A stretch of DNA of 64,000 nucleotides from Burkholderiaceae bacterium (lineage in GTDB: Bacteria > Pseudomonadota > Gammaproteobacteria > Burkholderiales > Burkholderiaceae_C), in contig CAJYPV010000002.1 of the NCBI GenBank assembly GCA_913776825.1, positions 1 through 64,000 of the forward strand, given 5' to 3'. Shown piece by piece: positions 55,545 through 63,648 of the stretch. A program made the position numbers and the translations under genes. The notes beneath the pieces were generated by a model that was not told the origin of the DNA, searched no databases, and worked only from the letters and a program-made list of their open reading frames with translations. Position 1 is the first letter of the stretch, and every line of letters starts with the position of its first letter.

Positions 55545-56980
55545 TTCTTGGGCGCCGGCGCGGGGGCAGTCTTGGTGCCATTCGGATCGTCACCCTCGAC
55601 CTTGTTGCCGGGAGCGTTAGGGTCGCTGGCAGGGTTACCCTCACGGAACTCGTCGCCCCCGTCCTTCCGCTCCTCATAGCCTGCCGCCGTGCGGATCTCG
55701 TTGATGTCGAAGATGGGTTCCGTCGACCCGCCATCAAACGCCGTCTTGTTGGCGGCGACCATCTTGCCGGCGTTGTCCAGGCGCTGATCGTCCGTCGGCG
55801 CGCCCAAGTCTGGCCACTCGATCTCAAAATCACCGGCGTCGATGATCCCGCACGCCTGCATGCGCCGCACGAACTCCGTCAGCATGGGCGACAGGGTGTT
55901 GACCTGTCGGCCGACCGCGCGCGCGACGTAGTCCTTCTGGTCCTCATCGCTGGCCAGGCGCCCGGTCTGCTGGCCGAACAGGATCGTGAACGGCAGGCCC
56001 ACCGAGGCGGCGAATTCATTGGCGGCGATCGTCCACTGGGGCGACAGGTCGGAGGCTTGCGTCTGCAGCGTCGTTGCCTCGCCGCCCTGCAGCACCATGC
56101 TGGTGTCCTGATTGCTGTTCAAGGCCTTGGTCTGGTCCTCGATGATCTGCCGTACGCTCTTCGCGGACTGCGTGCCATCAGGATTGGACGTGATGACCTG
56201 GGGGCTGGCAGCCGCGTCGAACTTGACCACGATCGTCCGAGCCGCGTTCTTCAGGGCAGACTCGGCGCCACCGCCGCGCAGTTTCTCGAGGTCAACCAGC
56301 GCATTGAAGCCAGCCTTCAGCAGCGGAACGCCTTCGAAGAAATCGTCGCCGTCTGCCCCCTCCGCGAGGATCTGCACGCGCGATGGGTGGACGTCTGCCC
56401 ACATCTCCGGCCGGCCCTGGTTGTCCCCACTGAGGGAATCACCGCGGGCGCGGTACTGGAACATGCGGGGCTTGCCGTAGTTGTCCGGGTCCTGCAGATC
56501 GGAGTGCCAGTCCGTGACCTTGATCTGGTTCTCATAGATCGGAATCAGGTCCTTCAGGGCCGAGCCCTTCTCTAGCGGCTCGCTGAGCGGCTTCCCATCC
56601 GCCACCCGATAGATCAGAGCGGAGAATCGTCCAACCAAGTTCCGCCGATCGAAGCCCATCAGCTTCTGCCAGCCATTGATCGGCTTGAGCAGCGCCGTGA
56701 TCTTCTTTTCCCACGGCGTGACCTTGTCCGCGTCAGGCTGCTTGATGCGCGGCAACTTCTCCCAGCATTTGCCAAGGATCTTGTGGACGGCGCCATGGGC
56801 CGGGCCGCCTCGCTCGTAGGCTTGGCGAAAGTCCTGGAAGCTGAGGTCGGTCTTGTAGCCGTACTGCCGCCACGCGTGCGGGCGCTTCGCGTCCAGCGAG
56901 CCCACCAACTCCGAAAGCAGGTCGTTTCGGTCTCGTGAAAGCTGCGTGAGGTCGTAGGTATTGGTGATGAGGTCGGCCAT
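55541..56980 (-). CDS. Phage portal protein, DUF1073-like
   Basis: 479 aa. LSRDRNDLLSELVGSLDAKRPHAWRQYGY, AYERGGPAHGAVHKILGKCW, and the late NEFAASVGLPFTILFGQQTGRLAS.EDQKDYVARAV match the DUF1073 portal family. Forms the dodecameric DNA gate with the terminase. ATG 56980 follows a TYCCTAGCAT motif by 8 bases without a Shine-Dalgarno. Confidence 0.9.
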   Translation of the reverse strand: MADLITNTYDLTQLSRDRNDLLSELVGSLDAKRPHAWRQYGYKTDLSFQDFRQAYERGGPAHGAVHKILGKCWEKLPRIKQPDADKVTPWEKKITALLKPINGWQKLMGFDRRNLVGRFSALIYRVADGKPLSEPLEKGSALKDLIPIYENQIKVTDWHSDLQDPDNYGKPRMFQYRARGDSLSGDNQGRPEMWADVHPSRVQILAEGADGDDFFEGVPLLKAGFNALVDLEKLRGGGAESALKNAARTIVVKFDAAASPQVITSNPDGTQSAKSVRQIIEDQTKALNSNQDTSMVLQGGEATTLQTQASDLSPQWTIAANEFAASVGLPFTILFGQQTGRLASDEDQKDYVARAVGRQVNTLSPMLTEFVRRMQACGIIDAGDFEIEWPDLGAPTDDQRLDNAGKMVAANKTAFDGGSTEPIFDINEIRTAAGYEERKDGGDEFREGNPASDPNAPGNKVEGDDPNGTKTAPAPAPKK

Positions 56981-56988
56981 GCGGCCGG

Positions 56989-56998
56989 ATGCTAGGGA
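56989..56998 (-). promoter_or_regulatory. TYCCTAGCAT motif, copy 5
   Basis: TCCCTAGCAT on the minus strand, 8 bases before ATG 56980. The TAG inside it is the stop codon of the upstream membrane-protein gene. Confidence 0.6.
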
Positions 56999-57504
56999 CG
57001 CAGCAACGACCGCCGGAACTTCGACTGCGCGATGGCCTTCAGCGCATCCAGGAGCGGGTCACCTCGCCGTTCTGCCTTCTCAATAGAGAGAAGCATCATC
57101 GACAGCATGCCGGCCAGGTGTTTTGCGTCCTCTGCCTCATGAAGCATCGACGCCAAGACCATGTAGGCCTGGATGTGACCATAGACATAGACAACATCGC
57201 CCGCGATCTGTGGGCCAAGCATCCCGAGTTTCGAGATGTTTGCTTCGTAGAAGCGATTCGTCTGAAGCGGGATTTTCTGCATCGGAAGATGTTGACCACC
57301 CAACGCCATATTTTTCGCAGCGCCAAAGACCGTCTTCGCGGGATCGATGTTCTCGCGGTACGCGCATAACTCACCGACAAGGCCCGACGCCACGCTCACC
57401 TTCTCTCGGTGACGCTTAAACGCCTCTCCGAGAAAGTTGGAAACCATCGATGTGACGATGACTGCTGAAGCCGCAATGATGGCGGCAATGATCGAATCGG
57501 TCAT
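56992..57504 (-). CDS. Membrane-anchored moron between terminase and portal genes
   Basis: 170 aa from ATG 57504. N-terminal membrane helix (SIIAAIIAASAVIVTSMVSNFLG), then a soluble helical domain (VSVASGLVGELCAYRENIDPAKTV, MLHEAEDAKHLAGMLSMMLLS). Lower GC than its neighbours. It is not a known packaging protein and splits terL from the portal gene, so it is a likely moron, for example an exclusion protein. Its Shine-Dalgarno lies in an 8-bp hairpin just upstream. Confidence 0.65.
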   Translation of the reverse strand: MTDSIIAAIIAASAVIVTSMVSNFLGEAFKRHREKVSVASGLVGELCAYRENIDPAKTVFGAAKNMALGGQHLPMQKIPLQTNRFYEANISKLGMLGPQIAGDVVYVYGHIQAYMVLASMLHEAEDAKHLAGMLSMMLLSIEKAERRGDPLLDALKAIAQSKFRRSLLRP

Positions 57505-57505
57505 G

Positions 57506-57527
57506 TAGTCCTCCCTTCCGAGGACTA
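57506..57527 (-). promoter_or_regulatory. Hairpin enclosing the ribosome binding site
   Basis: Minus strand TAGTCCTC-GGAAGG-GAGGACTA: perfect 8-bp stem, 6-base loop, ending 1 base before ATG 57504. The Shine-Dalgarno GGAAGGGAGG falls in loop and stem, so translation should be restricted unless the hairpin melts. Confidence 0.65.
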
Positions 57528-57538
57528 TAGCGACGGGA

Positions 57539-58957
57539 TCAAGTGAAAACCCCCACCGCCGGTTGCAGCAGGCCATTGAAGGCACGCGAGGCCGCATCGA
57601 CTTGGTCGTCGTACTTGCCGTTCGGGAAGAGGCGGCACTCGTCCTTGAAGGCCTCATTCCATGGGCCCTTCAGCATCAGCACATTGCCGGCGTTGATCTG
57701 GCTCGCCAGCGGCGTGGCGCGGACGACCTTGTCGCCGGACTCTGGTGAGAAGTGCACGTTGTGCCCGGCCAGCAGCTTGGCGAAGGCCAGGACCTGCGAC
57801 TTCCCCGCCTGGCCCGGGTCCTGTGGCAGGCTCTGCTTGAGCAGCATCCCGTCATTGCGTGCGGTGGTTTTGATGAGATCGTCGCGCTTGTCGGTGGCGA
57901 ACTGCTCGCGCACCATGCCCGCGATGATGTAGCGGCCGTCAGCCAGTCGTCCCACCTTCCCGCCCGCGGTGAAGTCGCCGCCGGTACTCGCGCCCAAGTC
58001 CCACCCGCGACACCACTCCACCACGTTTGGCGGCATCACGTCCACGATCTGCATCATGTCCGGCTTGATCACCCCGCCGTCTGGCGGAGACGGCCGCTGC
58101 CGGTACTGGCCGGCGAAGACGTAGGGCTTCGCCTTCTCCATGCGCTGCAGCTCAGCCGCGCTGTGCTTCTCCGGCCACAGGGGCGTGCCGTCGTCGTTCC
58201 AGGCGGACAGGCACAGGTGATCCCAGACCTCCCCGTTCCCGCCTGGCACCGGTGGCCCGTCCATGTCCCGGCCACGGTCCCCCAGCAGCCAGCCGGCGAG
58301 ATCCGACTCGTGCAGGCGCTGCATGATGACGATGATCGGCGTCCGCGGATCGTTGACCCGGCTTTCCAGGGTGTTCTTGAACCATTCAATGACCCCGCCC
58401 CGAACCGTGTCGCTGTTCGCCTCGTCGGCCTTGTGCGGGTCATCGATGACGATGGCGCCGCTGAACTCGTCGCGGATCTTTCCGGCGCCGAAGCCAGTGA
58501 TGGTGCCGCCTGAGCCAGTGGCATACATCACCCCGCCGGACGTGGTCTTCCAGTGGTGGCCTGCGTCGGTGGCAAGTTCCGTCCCGGTGAAGATCTCCCG
58601 ATAGGCCTCATGCTGGATGAGGTTGCGCACCTGGGTGGAGTTGTTGACCGCCAGCGGCGTGCTGTAGCTGGTGTGGATGAACTCGCAATCCGGATGCTTG
58701 CCGAAGCACCAGGCGATGAAGTTGACCACCGCCAGCTCGGTCTTTGAGTAGCGCGGCGGAATGTTGATGATCAGGCGCTTGGTCTCACCCCGGTAGACCT
58801 TCATCAGGGCGTCGCAGATCAGCTGGTGATGGCGCGCACGCTGCCACTTGAAGCCCTTGCGCTCCAAGAACATCCACCGCGAGAACTCGTAAAGGTCTTC
58901 CCGGGCCCAGCCGGCGGCGGCGACGCGTTTGGCGGGGTCAGTAATCCTCGCGGACAC
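57539..58957 (-). CDS. terL: Terminase large subunit
   Basis: 472 aa from GTG 58957. ATPase with the Walker-A-like NIPPRYSKTELAVV (65-78), Walker B AIVIDDP (168-174) and a C-terminal nuclease domain (WDLGASTGGDFTAGG; later DPGQAGKSQ). Packages DNA into the prohead. Overlaps the small subunit gene by 20 bases. Confidence 0.93.
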   Translation of the reverse strand: MSARITDPAKRVAAAGWAREDLYEFSRWMFLERKGFKWQRARHHQLICDALMKVYRGETKRLIINIPPRYSKTELAVVNFIAWCFGKHPDCEFIHTSYSTPLAVNNSTQVRNLIQHEAYREIFTGTELATDAGHHWKTTSGGVMYATGSGGTITGFGAGKIRDEFSGAIVIDDPHKADEANSDTVRGGVIEWFKNTLESRVNDPRTPIIVIMQRLHESDLAGWLLGDRGRDMDGPPVPGGNGEVWDHLCLSAWNDDGTPLWPEKHSAAELQRMEKAKPYVFAGQYRQRPSPPDGGVIKPDMMQIVDVMPPNVVEWCRGWDLGASTGGDFTAGGKVGRLADGRYIIAGMVREQFATDKRDDLIKTTARNDGMLLKQSLPQDPGQAGKSQVLAFAKLLAGHNVHFSPESGDKVVRATPLASQINAGNVLMLKGPWNEAFKDECRLFPNGKYDDQVDAASRAFNGLLQPAVGVFT

Positions 58958-59405
58958 GCCGCACCTCCGCGGCCACCTGCTCCGGCGTCACGCTCTGCTG
59001 CTGGATGGGTCCACCTCCGGCGCCCGTCAGCTCGCGACGATTCGTGAAGACGCCCCCGGATTCCTTGGCCGCCTGCTCCAGGATCTGCAGGACCATTGCC
59101 GCGTTGCCCTGTTTCTCCGCCTTGTCCAGGGCGCGCTGCAGCACCCGAAGGCGATAGACCTGCCGGGCTACTGGCACGGCCGCTGCGTCCTTGAGGAAGC
59201 GCTCCCGGGTTTCGTTGAACAACGCCACCAGCTTCTTCGCCACCCCCTTGGCGCAAGCCTTCGTGTGGTCGTAGCTCTCCACCTGCTGCCGGCTGACGAT
59301 GATGCCGAAGTGTTCCTTGACGGCGGCGGCGACCGTCGCAGGGGAATCGAAACACGCAAGTGCTTGAACGATGAAGACCTTTTGCTCTTCGGTCAGGGCT
59401 GCCAT
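58938..59405 (-). CDS. Terminase small subunit, DUF2280-like
   Basis: 155 aa. TEEQKVFIVQALACFDSPATVAAAVKEHFGIIVSRQQVESYD is the DNA-binding HTH of DUF2280 small terminases; the C-terminal helix forms the ring core. Recognises the packaging site. Immediately upstream of terL. Confidence 0.88.
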   Translation of the reverse strand: MAALTEEQKVFIVQALACFDSPATVAAAVKEHFGIIVSRQQVESYDHTKACAKGVAKKLVALFNETRERFLKDAAAVPVARQVYRLRVLQRALDKAEKQGNAAMVLQILEQAAKESGGVFTNRRELTGAGGGPIQQQSVTPEQVAAEVRRVREDY

Positions 59406-59436
59406 GGGGACACTTTCAGTCGGGGGCTGGTCTTGG

Positions 59437-60081
59437 TCATGCGACCTTCATGAGGCAGGTTCCGCAGGCGCCGGCAATTTCTCGCTCGCCGACCTCTGGA
59501 GCGGAGCGGGCAGCGGCGGCCAATGCAGCGAGCGCCCCACCAGGGTCTCCGATGCCATAGCGACGAACGACTCCCACGAACTCCTCCACGTCGTGGCCAG
59601 TGATCTCAACCTTCGGTTCCCCGTCCTTGGTGAACGCAGGCCCGCCGAACTCATCTCGCTTCTGGGCGATGTGATACAGCTCATGCTCGACGAGTGCGCA
59701 GAAGGCGGTGTCACTGCATCGGCTGCAATAGCCGGCATCAAGGGTGATCAGGTAATCCGGCACGCGGCCGAACCAGTCGCGCATTTGCTGCTCCTGGCGG
59801 CCCTTGATCCACTGGGAGGCGCGAAAGGCGACTTGCTCGGCGGTTCCGATGACCGTCTTGCCTTTGGACCGCGACGGGCCACTGGCCCACAGCACCTGCA
59901 GGTCGACCGACAGGATGTGCTGGTGCTCTGGGTTGTGGAGCTTTCCTGTGTCTTCCAGGATCTCCGCCTTCAGCCATTCCAGCACCTCAGGCGCTGGGGC
60001 GAAGGTGAGGAACATCTGTTCCAGCAGATGGTCGGGAGGCGCTGGGCGGCGCTTCTGGCCTAACTGCGTGCGTCGGCCCAT
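59437..60081 (-). CDS. Putative phage metallopeptidase
   Basis: 214 aa from ATG 60081. ALVEHELYHIAQ contains the zinc-binding HExxH (133-137), and downstream VEITGHDVEEF may supply the third ligand. Cysteines YCSRCS and GACGTCLM may bind a second metal. Families of this type lie near terminase genes in several prophages; substrate unknown. Overlaps the upstream gene by 22 bases. Confidence 0.78.
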   Translation of the reverse strand: MGRRTQLGQKRRPAPPDHLLEQMFLTFAPAPEVLEWLKAEILEDTGKLHNPEHQHILSVDLQVLWASGPSRSKGKTVIGTAEQVAFRASQWIKGRQEQQMRDWFGRVPDYLITLDAGYCSRCSDTAFCALVEHELYHIAQKRDEFGGPAFTKDGEPKVEITGHDVEEFVGVVRRYGIGDPGGALAALAAAARSAPEVGEREIAGACGTCLMKVA

Positions 60082-60581
60082 ACCCGGCTCCCCTTCGTCT
60101 TGAACTTCTGCTTCGGCGGCTTGGGCGGCTTCTGGCGGGCGCGGCGCTGGCGTTCCTTCTCCATCCATTCGTCCGTGTCCTGGACCCGCATGGAGCGGTG
60201 CACGACGTGGCCGGCTTCACGGACGATCCGACGATGGATTGGCTCCGGCTGGTCCTGGCGGATGGTGCCCATCAGGTTGGACAGGCACGCCGCGGCGCCG
60301 GCGGCAAAGATGCTGGCGGGACCAATGTCCTTCGGCACACCGCACTGGGCTGCGCTGGTCAGGCGGTGCACCGGGTAGTCGCTGTCCTCGTCCAGCACCA
60401 GGCGCGGCAGCAGGTCGTTGCATCCATCCTCCGGCGCCAGGGTGAGCTGGTGGTATTCCGGCTCATTGGCGGCGGGGCGAGCGATGCGGGGCCGCCGTGC
60501 CGGCATCAGCGCCGACGCGACAACGCAGCCGAACAGCTCCAGCTGCTCGACCACCCTCACCTCTGTCATTTGTCGCGCCAT
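60060..60581 (-). CDS. Hypothetical phage protein
   Basis: 173 aa from ATG 60581 with AAGGAG upstream. Contains LPRLVLDEDSDYPVHRLTSAAQCGVPKDIGP and a very basic tail (RQRRARQKPPKPPKQKFKTKG), suggesting nucleic-acid contact. A three-codon mini-ORF (ATG CGC ACC TGA, 60606 down to 60595) precedes it. Not recognised. Confidence 0.55.
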   Translation of the reverse strand: MARQMTEVRVVEQLELFGCVVASALMPARRPRIARPAANEPEYHQLTLAPEDGCNDLLPRLVLDEDSDYPVHRLTSAAQCGVPKDIGPASIFAAGAAACLSNLMGTIRQDQPEPIHRRIVREAGHVVHRSMRVQDTDEWMEKERQRRARQKPPKPPKQKFKTKGSRVWADARS

Positions 60582-60615
60582 TTGCTCCGCTCCTTCAGGT
60601 GCGCATGGCGTGGGC

Positions 60616-60625
60616 ATGCTAGGGA
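60616..60625 (-). promoter_or_regulatory. TYCCTAGCAT motif, copy 6
   Basis: TCCCTAGCAT on the minus strand, 9 bases before an ATG (60606) that opens a three-codon mini-ORF ahead of the 60060-60581 gene. Confidence 0.55.
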
Positions 60626-60630
60626 GAAGA

Positions 60631-61341
60631 TCAGGCTGCGCGAGAGAATCCATCGGAATCGTTGGCGGCAGTCTTCTCGATCGCACGGGCCTTCAGCCGG
60701 TAGGTGTCTCGGATCTGGCGGTAGTCGTCGTGCTTCAGGTGAGGCATGGCGTGCGGGCGCTCCAGATCAGCCACCACCTCCTCTCCGTAGCGAGCAACCA
60801 TCCCGGCCCGGAACCTCAGGTAGGTCGTGCCACCGGTGCGGTTACAGCCCTTGCGCTGAGCGTTCACGTTCCGCTCGTCGAAGGCGAGTTCCGGCCTGGC
60901 GCCGCGGGATAGGAAGTGCCCGGCGTCCACATCTCCGCCGGTGAGGCTGCTGGTCCAGTTAAGCGGCTGGCCGCAGCAGATGCACGCGTGGCCGGCGCGG
61001 CGGTCCCGCAGGCGGATGTATTTGTTGAACGCGACCTGGGCCTCGGCCCGCAGCTCCTTCAGACTCTTCAGCGCCTCCAACTGCGTGCGGGTGTTGCGCT
61101 TGTCCTCGGCAGCCAGCACGGCCAGCCGCTTCGCCTCAACCCTGGCGGCCTTGGCCTTGTCCTGCTCCACCACCTTCTCAGAGCAATCGGCGCTGCAGGC
61201 GCGGTGCTTCTCCCCGCGAGGGATGAAGCGCTCACGGCAGCCGGCGGCGGCGCAGACGCGTTTCTTCGGCTTCGGTGGCTTGCGCTCCGCCGGCGGCTTG
61301 GCATTGAATGGCGTCCGCTTCATGGGTGCGCTGCGCTTCAT
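60631..61341 (-). CDS. NinG/Rap-like recombination protein
   Basis: 236 aa from ATG 61341 (ATGA overlap with the upstream stop). N-terminal zinc-type AAAGCRERFIPRGEKHRACSADCS, then helix and the NinG core RDRRAGHACICCGQPL, GGDVDAGHFLSRGARPELAFDERNVNAQRKGCN. Lambda NinG (Rap) is a Holliday-junction endonuclease. Part of the early operon. Confidence 0.9.
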   Translation of the reverse strand: MKRSAPMKRTPFNAKPPAERKPPKPKKRVCAAAGCRERFIPRGEKHRACSADCSEKVVEQDKAKAARVEAKRLAVLAAEDKRNTRTQLEALKSLKELRAEAQVAFNKYIRLRDRRAGHACICCGQPLNWTSSLTGGDVDAGHFLSRGARPELAFDERNVNAQRKGCNRTGGTTYLRFRAGMVARYGEEVVADLERPHAMPHLKHDDYRQIRDTYRLKARAIEKTAANDSDGFSRAA

Positions 61342-61520
61342 TGCTGCCACCCCGCTTCCGGCTCGGTGAACTCGTAATCAGCCACCCAGTCCACAGCCTC
61401 GGTGAGGCTCTGGCGCTGGACCTGGTCCATCGCCCTCACCCGCTGTTGCACCTCGGCGGCTTGGCAGCCAAGCAGACCGGCCGCCAGGCGCGTGCGCTGC
61501 TGCTTCTCGGTCTCGCGCAT
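61338..61520 (-). CDS. Small helical phage protein
   Basis: 60 aa; ATG 61520 overlaps the upstream stop (TAATG), its own stop overlaps NinG. RTRLAAGLLGCQAAEVQQRVRAMDQVQRQSL suggests one long helix pair. Too short to assign. Confidence 0.6.
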   Translation of the reverse strand: MRETEKQQRTRLAAGLLGCQAAEVQQRVRAMDQVQRQSLTEAVDWVADYEFTEPEAGWQQ

Positions 61521-62059
61521 TAGGCGGCCTCCAGTCGGTGGTGGGCGTCGTTCGCCGCTTGGAGTGCGGCGTCCCTCTCTGCCAGCGCCTGCCACATTCG
61601 CAGGCCTGCCAGCCGCGCGAGATCTACGCATACGCGACCGTCCAGACGCTCAGCACCAGGGTCGGGCGTCGCGCGGCGCACCACCTCAGCGATGACCCGC
61701 GCGCCGCGTTCGCGGACGACGATTACGCCCGACGCAGGTGACGGCAGGAACTCCGCCAAGTCAGGCTTCCAGATCGCCTCAGGCACTGCGAAGTAGTGCT
61801 TCCATACCTTCGGCGGGTGGGTGCGCGGAAGCTCCGGGCCCTCGCTAAACCAGTTCATGCGGTGCCACCACTTGTCCTTTGCAGCGTCGCGCTTGAAGTC
61901 GGCGCGACTGACCTTAATCTCGATGTCGACGATGCGCATGCTCTGGTGCAGGACCAGAAGATCGCACTCGTAGCCGGTCCAGTTGCACTCTGGCACGACG
62001 ATGACAGCCTTCGACTGGAAGGTCTGAAGCAGGATGGCGCGGACGTGCTTGCTGTTCAT
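61520..62059 (-). CDS. Nuclease-like phage protein (MmcB/PD-(D/E)XK type)
   Basis: 179 aa from ATG 62059 (ATGA overlap). VIVVPECNWTGYECDLLVLHQSMRIVDIEIKVSRADFKRD shows the E..D..(I)EIK pattern of PD-(D/E)XK nucleases, with Asp and Glu-x-Lys on a beta-hairpin core. Likely repair or recombination nuclease acting with NinB/NinG. The frame open to 62260 is not used. Confidence 0.7.
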   Translation of the reverse strand: MNSKHVRAILLQTFQSKAVIVVPECNWTGYECDLLVLHQSMRIVDIEIKVSRADFKRDAAKDKWWHRMNWFSEGPELPRTHPPKVWKHYFAVPEAIWKPDLAEFLPSPASGVIVVRERGARVIAEVVRRATPDPGAERLDGRVCVDLARLAGLRMWQALAERDAALQAANDAHHRLEAA

Positions 62060-62550
62060 GCTGCCGCCTTCGCGCCATCGGCGCTCGAATCGTTCGCAGC
62101 CTCGCGGCCCAGGCTGGTGGGGCTCCACTGCACGCCCTGCCCGTCGCCGAGGGAATGCAGGAACGTCAAGTACGCGCTGGCCAGCACCTTGGAGAAATCG
62201 GTCGACGTGACCGTCGTCAAGATCTGGCCCTGGATCAGCAGCGCTCCCAGCGCGCGCCACTCCTCGCGGAATTCGGGCATCTCACGCGTCTCTTCGAAGA
62301 AGGCGGCCAGCGTCAGGCGCTTCCAGACGGCCGCGGTGTGACGCGCGCCGTCGATCTCCACCTGCTTCGCCAGGTCGTTGAGGGCGGAGTGGTAGATCTT
62401 CTGCTGGTCACGGCTCTGGGGGATGTATGCCACGATGACAACGCCCTGCCGGGTGTTTCGCATCAGCGAGCAGACCTGACGCCAGAAGACCTGCATCAGC
62501 GCCTTGCCCTCCGCGACGTTGGGAATGAGTCCACGGATTGGATCGCTCAT
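62056..62550 (-). CDS. NinB-like recombination protein
   Basis: 164 aa. SRDQQKIYHSALNDLAKQVEIDGARHTAAVWKRLTLAAFF and the later STDFSKVLASAYLTFLHSLGDGQGVQWS follow the NinB (Orf) pattern, a single-strand DNA-binding recombination mediator of lambda-like phages. Overlaps both neighbours by 4 bases. Confidence 0.82.
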   Translation of the reverse strand: MSDPIRGLIPNVAEGKALMQVFWRQVCSLMRNTRQGVVIVAYIPQSRDQQKIYHSALNDLAKQVEIDGARHTAAVWKRLTLAAFFEETREMPEFREEWRALGALLIQGQILTTVTSTDFSKVLASAYLTFLHSLGDGQGVQWSPTSLGREAANDSSADGAKAAA

Positions 62551-63200
62551 GCGGCCTCCTGGGCATGCGGGTCATTCGCGGCCGTCGCCCGGATCATCGT
62601 CAACATGGCCGCCCTCCCTTCCTTCGTGGCCTTGTAGCGCCGGCACTGCTCAGACGCCGACTTCGCTTTTGGCCGCTTGGGGCTGGGTCCAAATCCCACG
62701 GAATACATCCGCGAGGGAGTTCCGCCAGCCACCGGCGGGTCCCAATCCGAAACTCGCACCAGACCGTCCTCCTCCCAGGACTTCAGGATCCGGTTGAGGT
62801 CGTTCCAGTTCATGCCAGAGACCTCGGCCAGCCGCTTGATGGTGGTCGGTTCCAGGTCAAGCTGACGCAGGATCACGGCGAGCACGATCGCCTGCGACGC
62901 GAGATTCCGCGTGCGAGATCCTTGGGGCCGGCGACGCCCACCTGGATAGGGCGGCTCGACTTTGTCGCCGTATCCCCACAGCGGCTCATAGCCCTTCGTC
63001 TCCCGCTTCGACCACGCCGCAACGTGAACGAGACCTACCGCCTTCAGCTTCCGCATGATCATGCGGGCGGTGTTGTCGTTGACGCCTGTCAGTTCAGCCA
63101 CCCGCCCGGCCGGGATGGGCGCTCGCAGCGCCGCGCCGAGCACCCGCCCGTATCCAGGCAGTCCAATTCGACCAATTCCGTTTCGCACCGGGTCGCTCAT
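62547..63200 (-). CDS. Double winged-helix DNA-binding protein
   Basis: 217 aa. First HTH: APIPAGRVAELTGVNDNTARMIMRKLKAVGLV; second: DLEPTTIKRLAEVSGMNWNDLNRILKSWEEDGLVRV. Both fit MarR/winged-helix modules for early phage regulation or replication. Basic C-terminus. ATGA overlaps on both sides. Confidence 0.7.
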   Translation of the reverse strand: MSDPVRNGIGRIGLPGYGRVLGAALRAPIPAGRVAELTGVNDNTARMIMRKLKAVGLVHVAAWSKRETKGYEPLWGYGDKVEPPYPGGRRRPQGSRTRNLASQAIVLAVILRQLDLEPTTIKRLAEVSGMNWNDLNRILKSWEEDGLVRVSDWDPPVAGGTPSRMYSVGFGPSPKRPKAKSASEQCRRYKATKEGRAAMLTMIRATAANDPHAQEAA

Positions 63201-63418
63201 TCCGCACCTCGCTGTGTCCGATCGAATGCCACAGCAAGCCCGACGAGCGTCAGCGTGCCGGATTTCTTCCTGGCATTTCGCAGCGCCTTCCTAATCGTGG
63301 CGTCGCTCATCCCACCGGACTTGTGAGCCACCCGCTTCACGCCTTGATGCTCCACGAGCAGTTCGCACATTTGCATTTCCTTGGGGGTCAAGCCCCACGG
63401 GTTCGGACGTTCGTTCAT
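63197..63418 (-). CDS. Small HTH phage protein
   Basis: 73 aa: LTPKEMQMCELLVEHQGVKRVAHKSGGMSDATIRKALRNARKK is a LuxR/sigma-like HTH. Operon member, ATGA coupled on both ends. Probably a regulator. Confidence 0.65.
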   Translation of the reverse strand: MNERPNPWGLTPKEMQMCELLVEHQGVKRVAHKSGGMSDATIRKALRNARKKSGTLTLVGLAVAFDRTQRGAE

Positions 63419-63648
63419 GTTGGGACCTTGACCTCAGAAATTGACGTTGGATTGATCGCGGCGCCGTCGCGCCATTCGATGTGTGCAAGTTGGACGACAA
63501 GCGCCGTATGGCTTTCGCCATCGAGGCCGGGCTCACAGAGGCGGTCCGAGGGGATGCAACCAACTGGTGTCAGTCCGTGCTGATAGTTCGCGCACCGCTG
63601 CCGCTGCTTGCACCAACCACCCTGGCACGCATGGATGGCGGCGCTCAT
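63415..63648 (-). CDS. Small cysteine-containing phage protein
   Basis: 77 aa with CQGGWCKQRQRCANYQHG and a further CIPSDRLC: five cysteines plus a histidine in 40 residues, probably a zinc-binding knuckle. Coupled on both sides by ATGA. Role unknown. Confidence 0.6.
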   Translation of the reverse strand: MSAAIHACQGGWCKQRQRCANYQHGLTPVGCIPSDRLCEPGLDGESHTALVVQLAHIEWRDGAAINPTSISEVKVPT

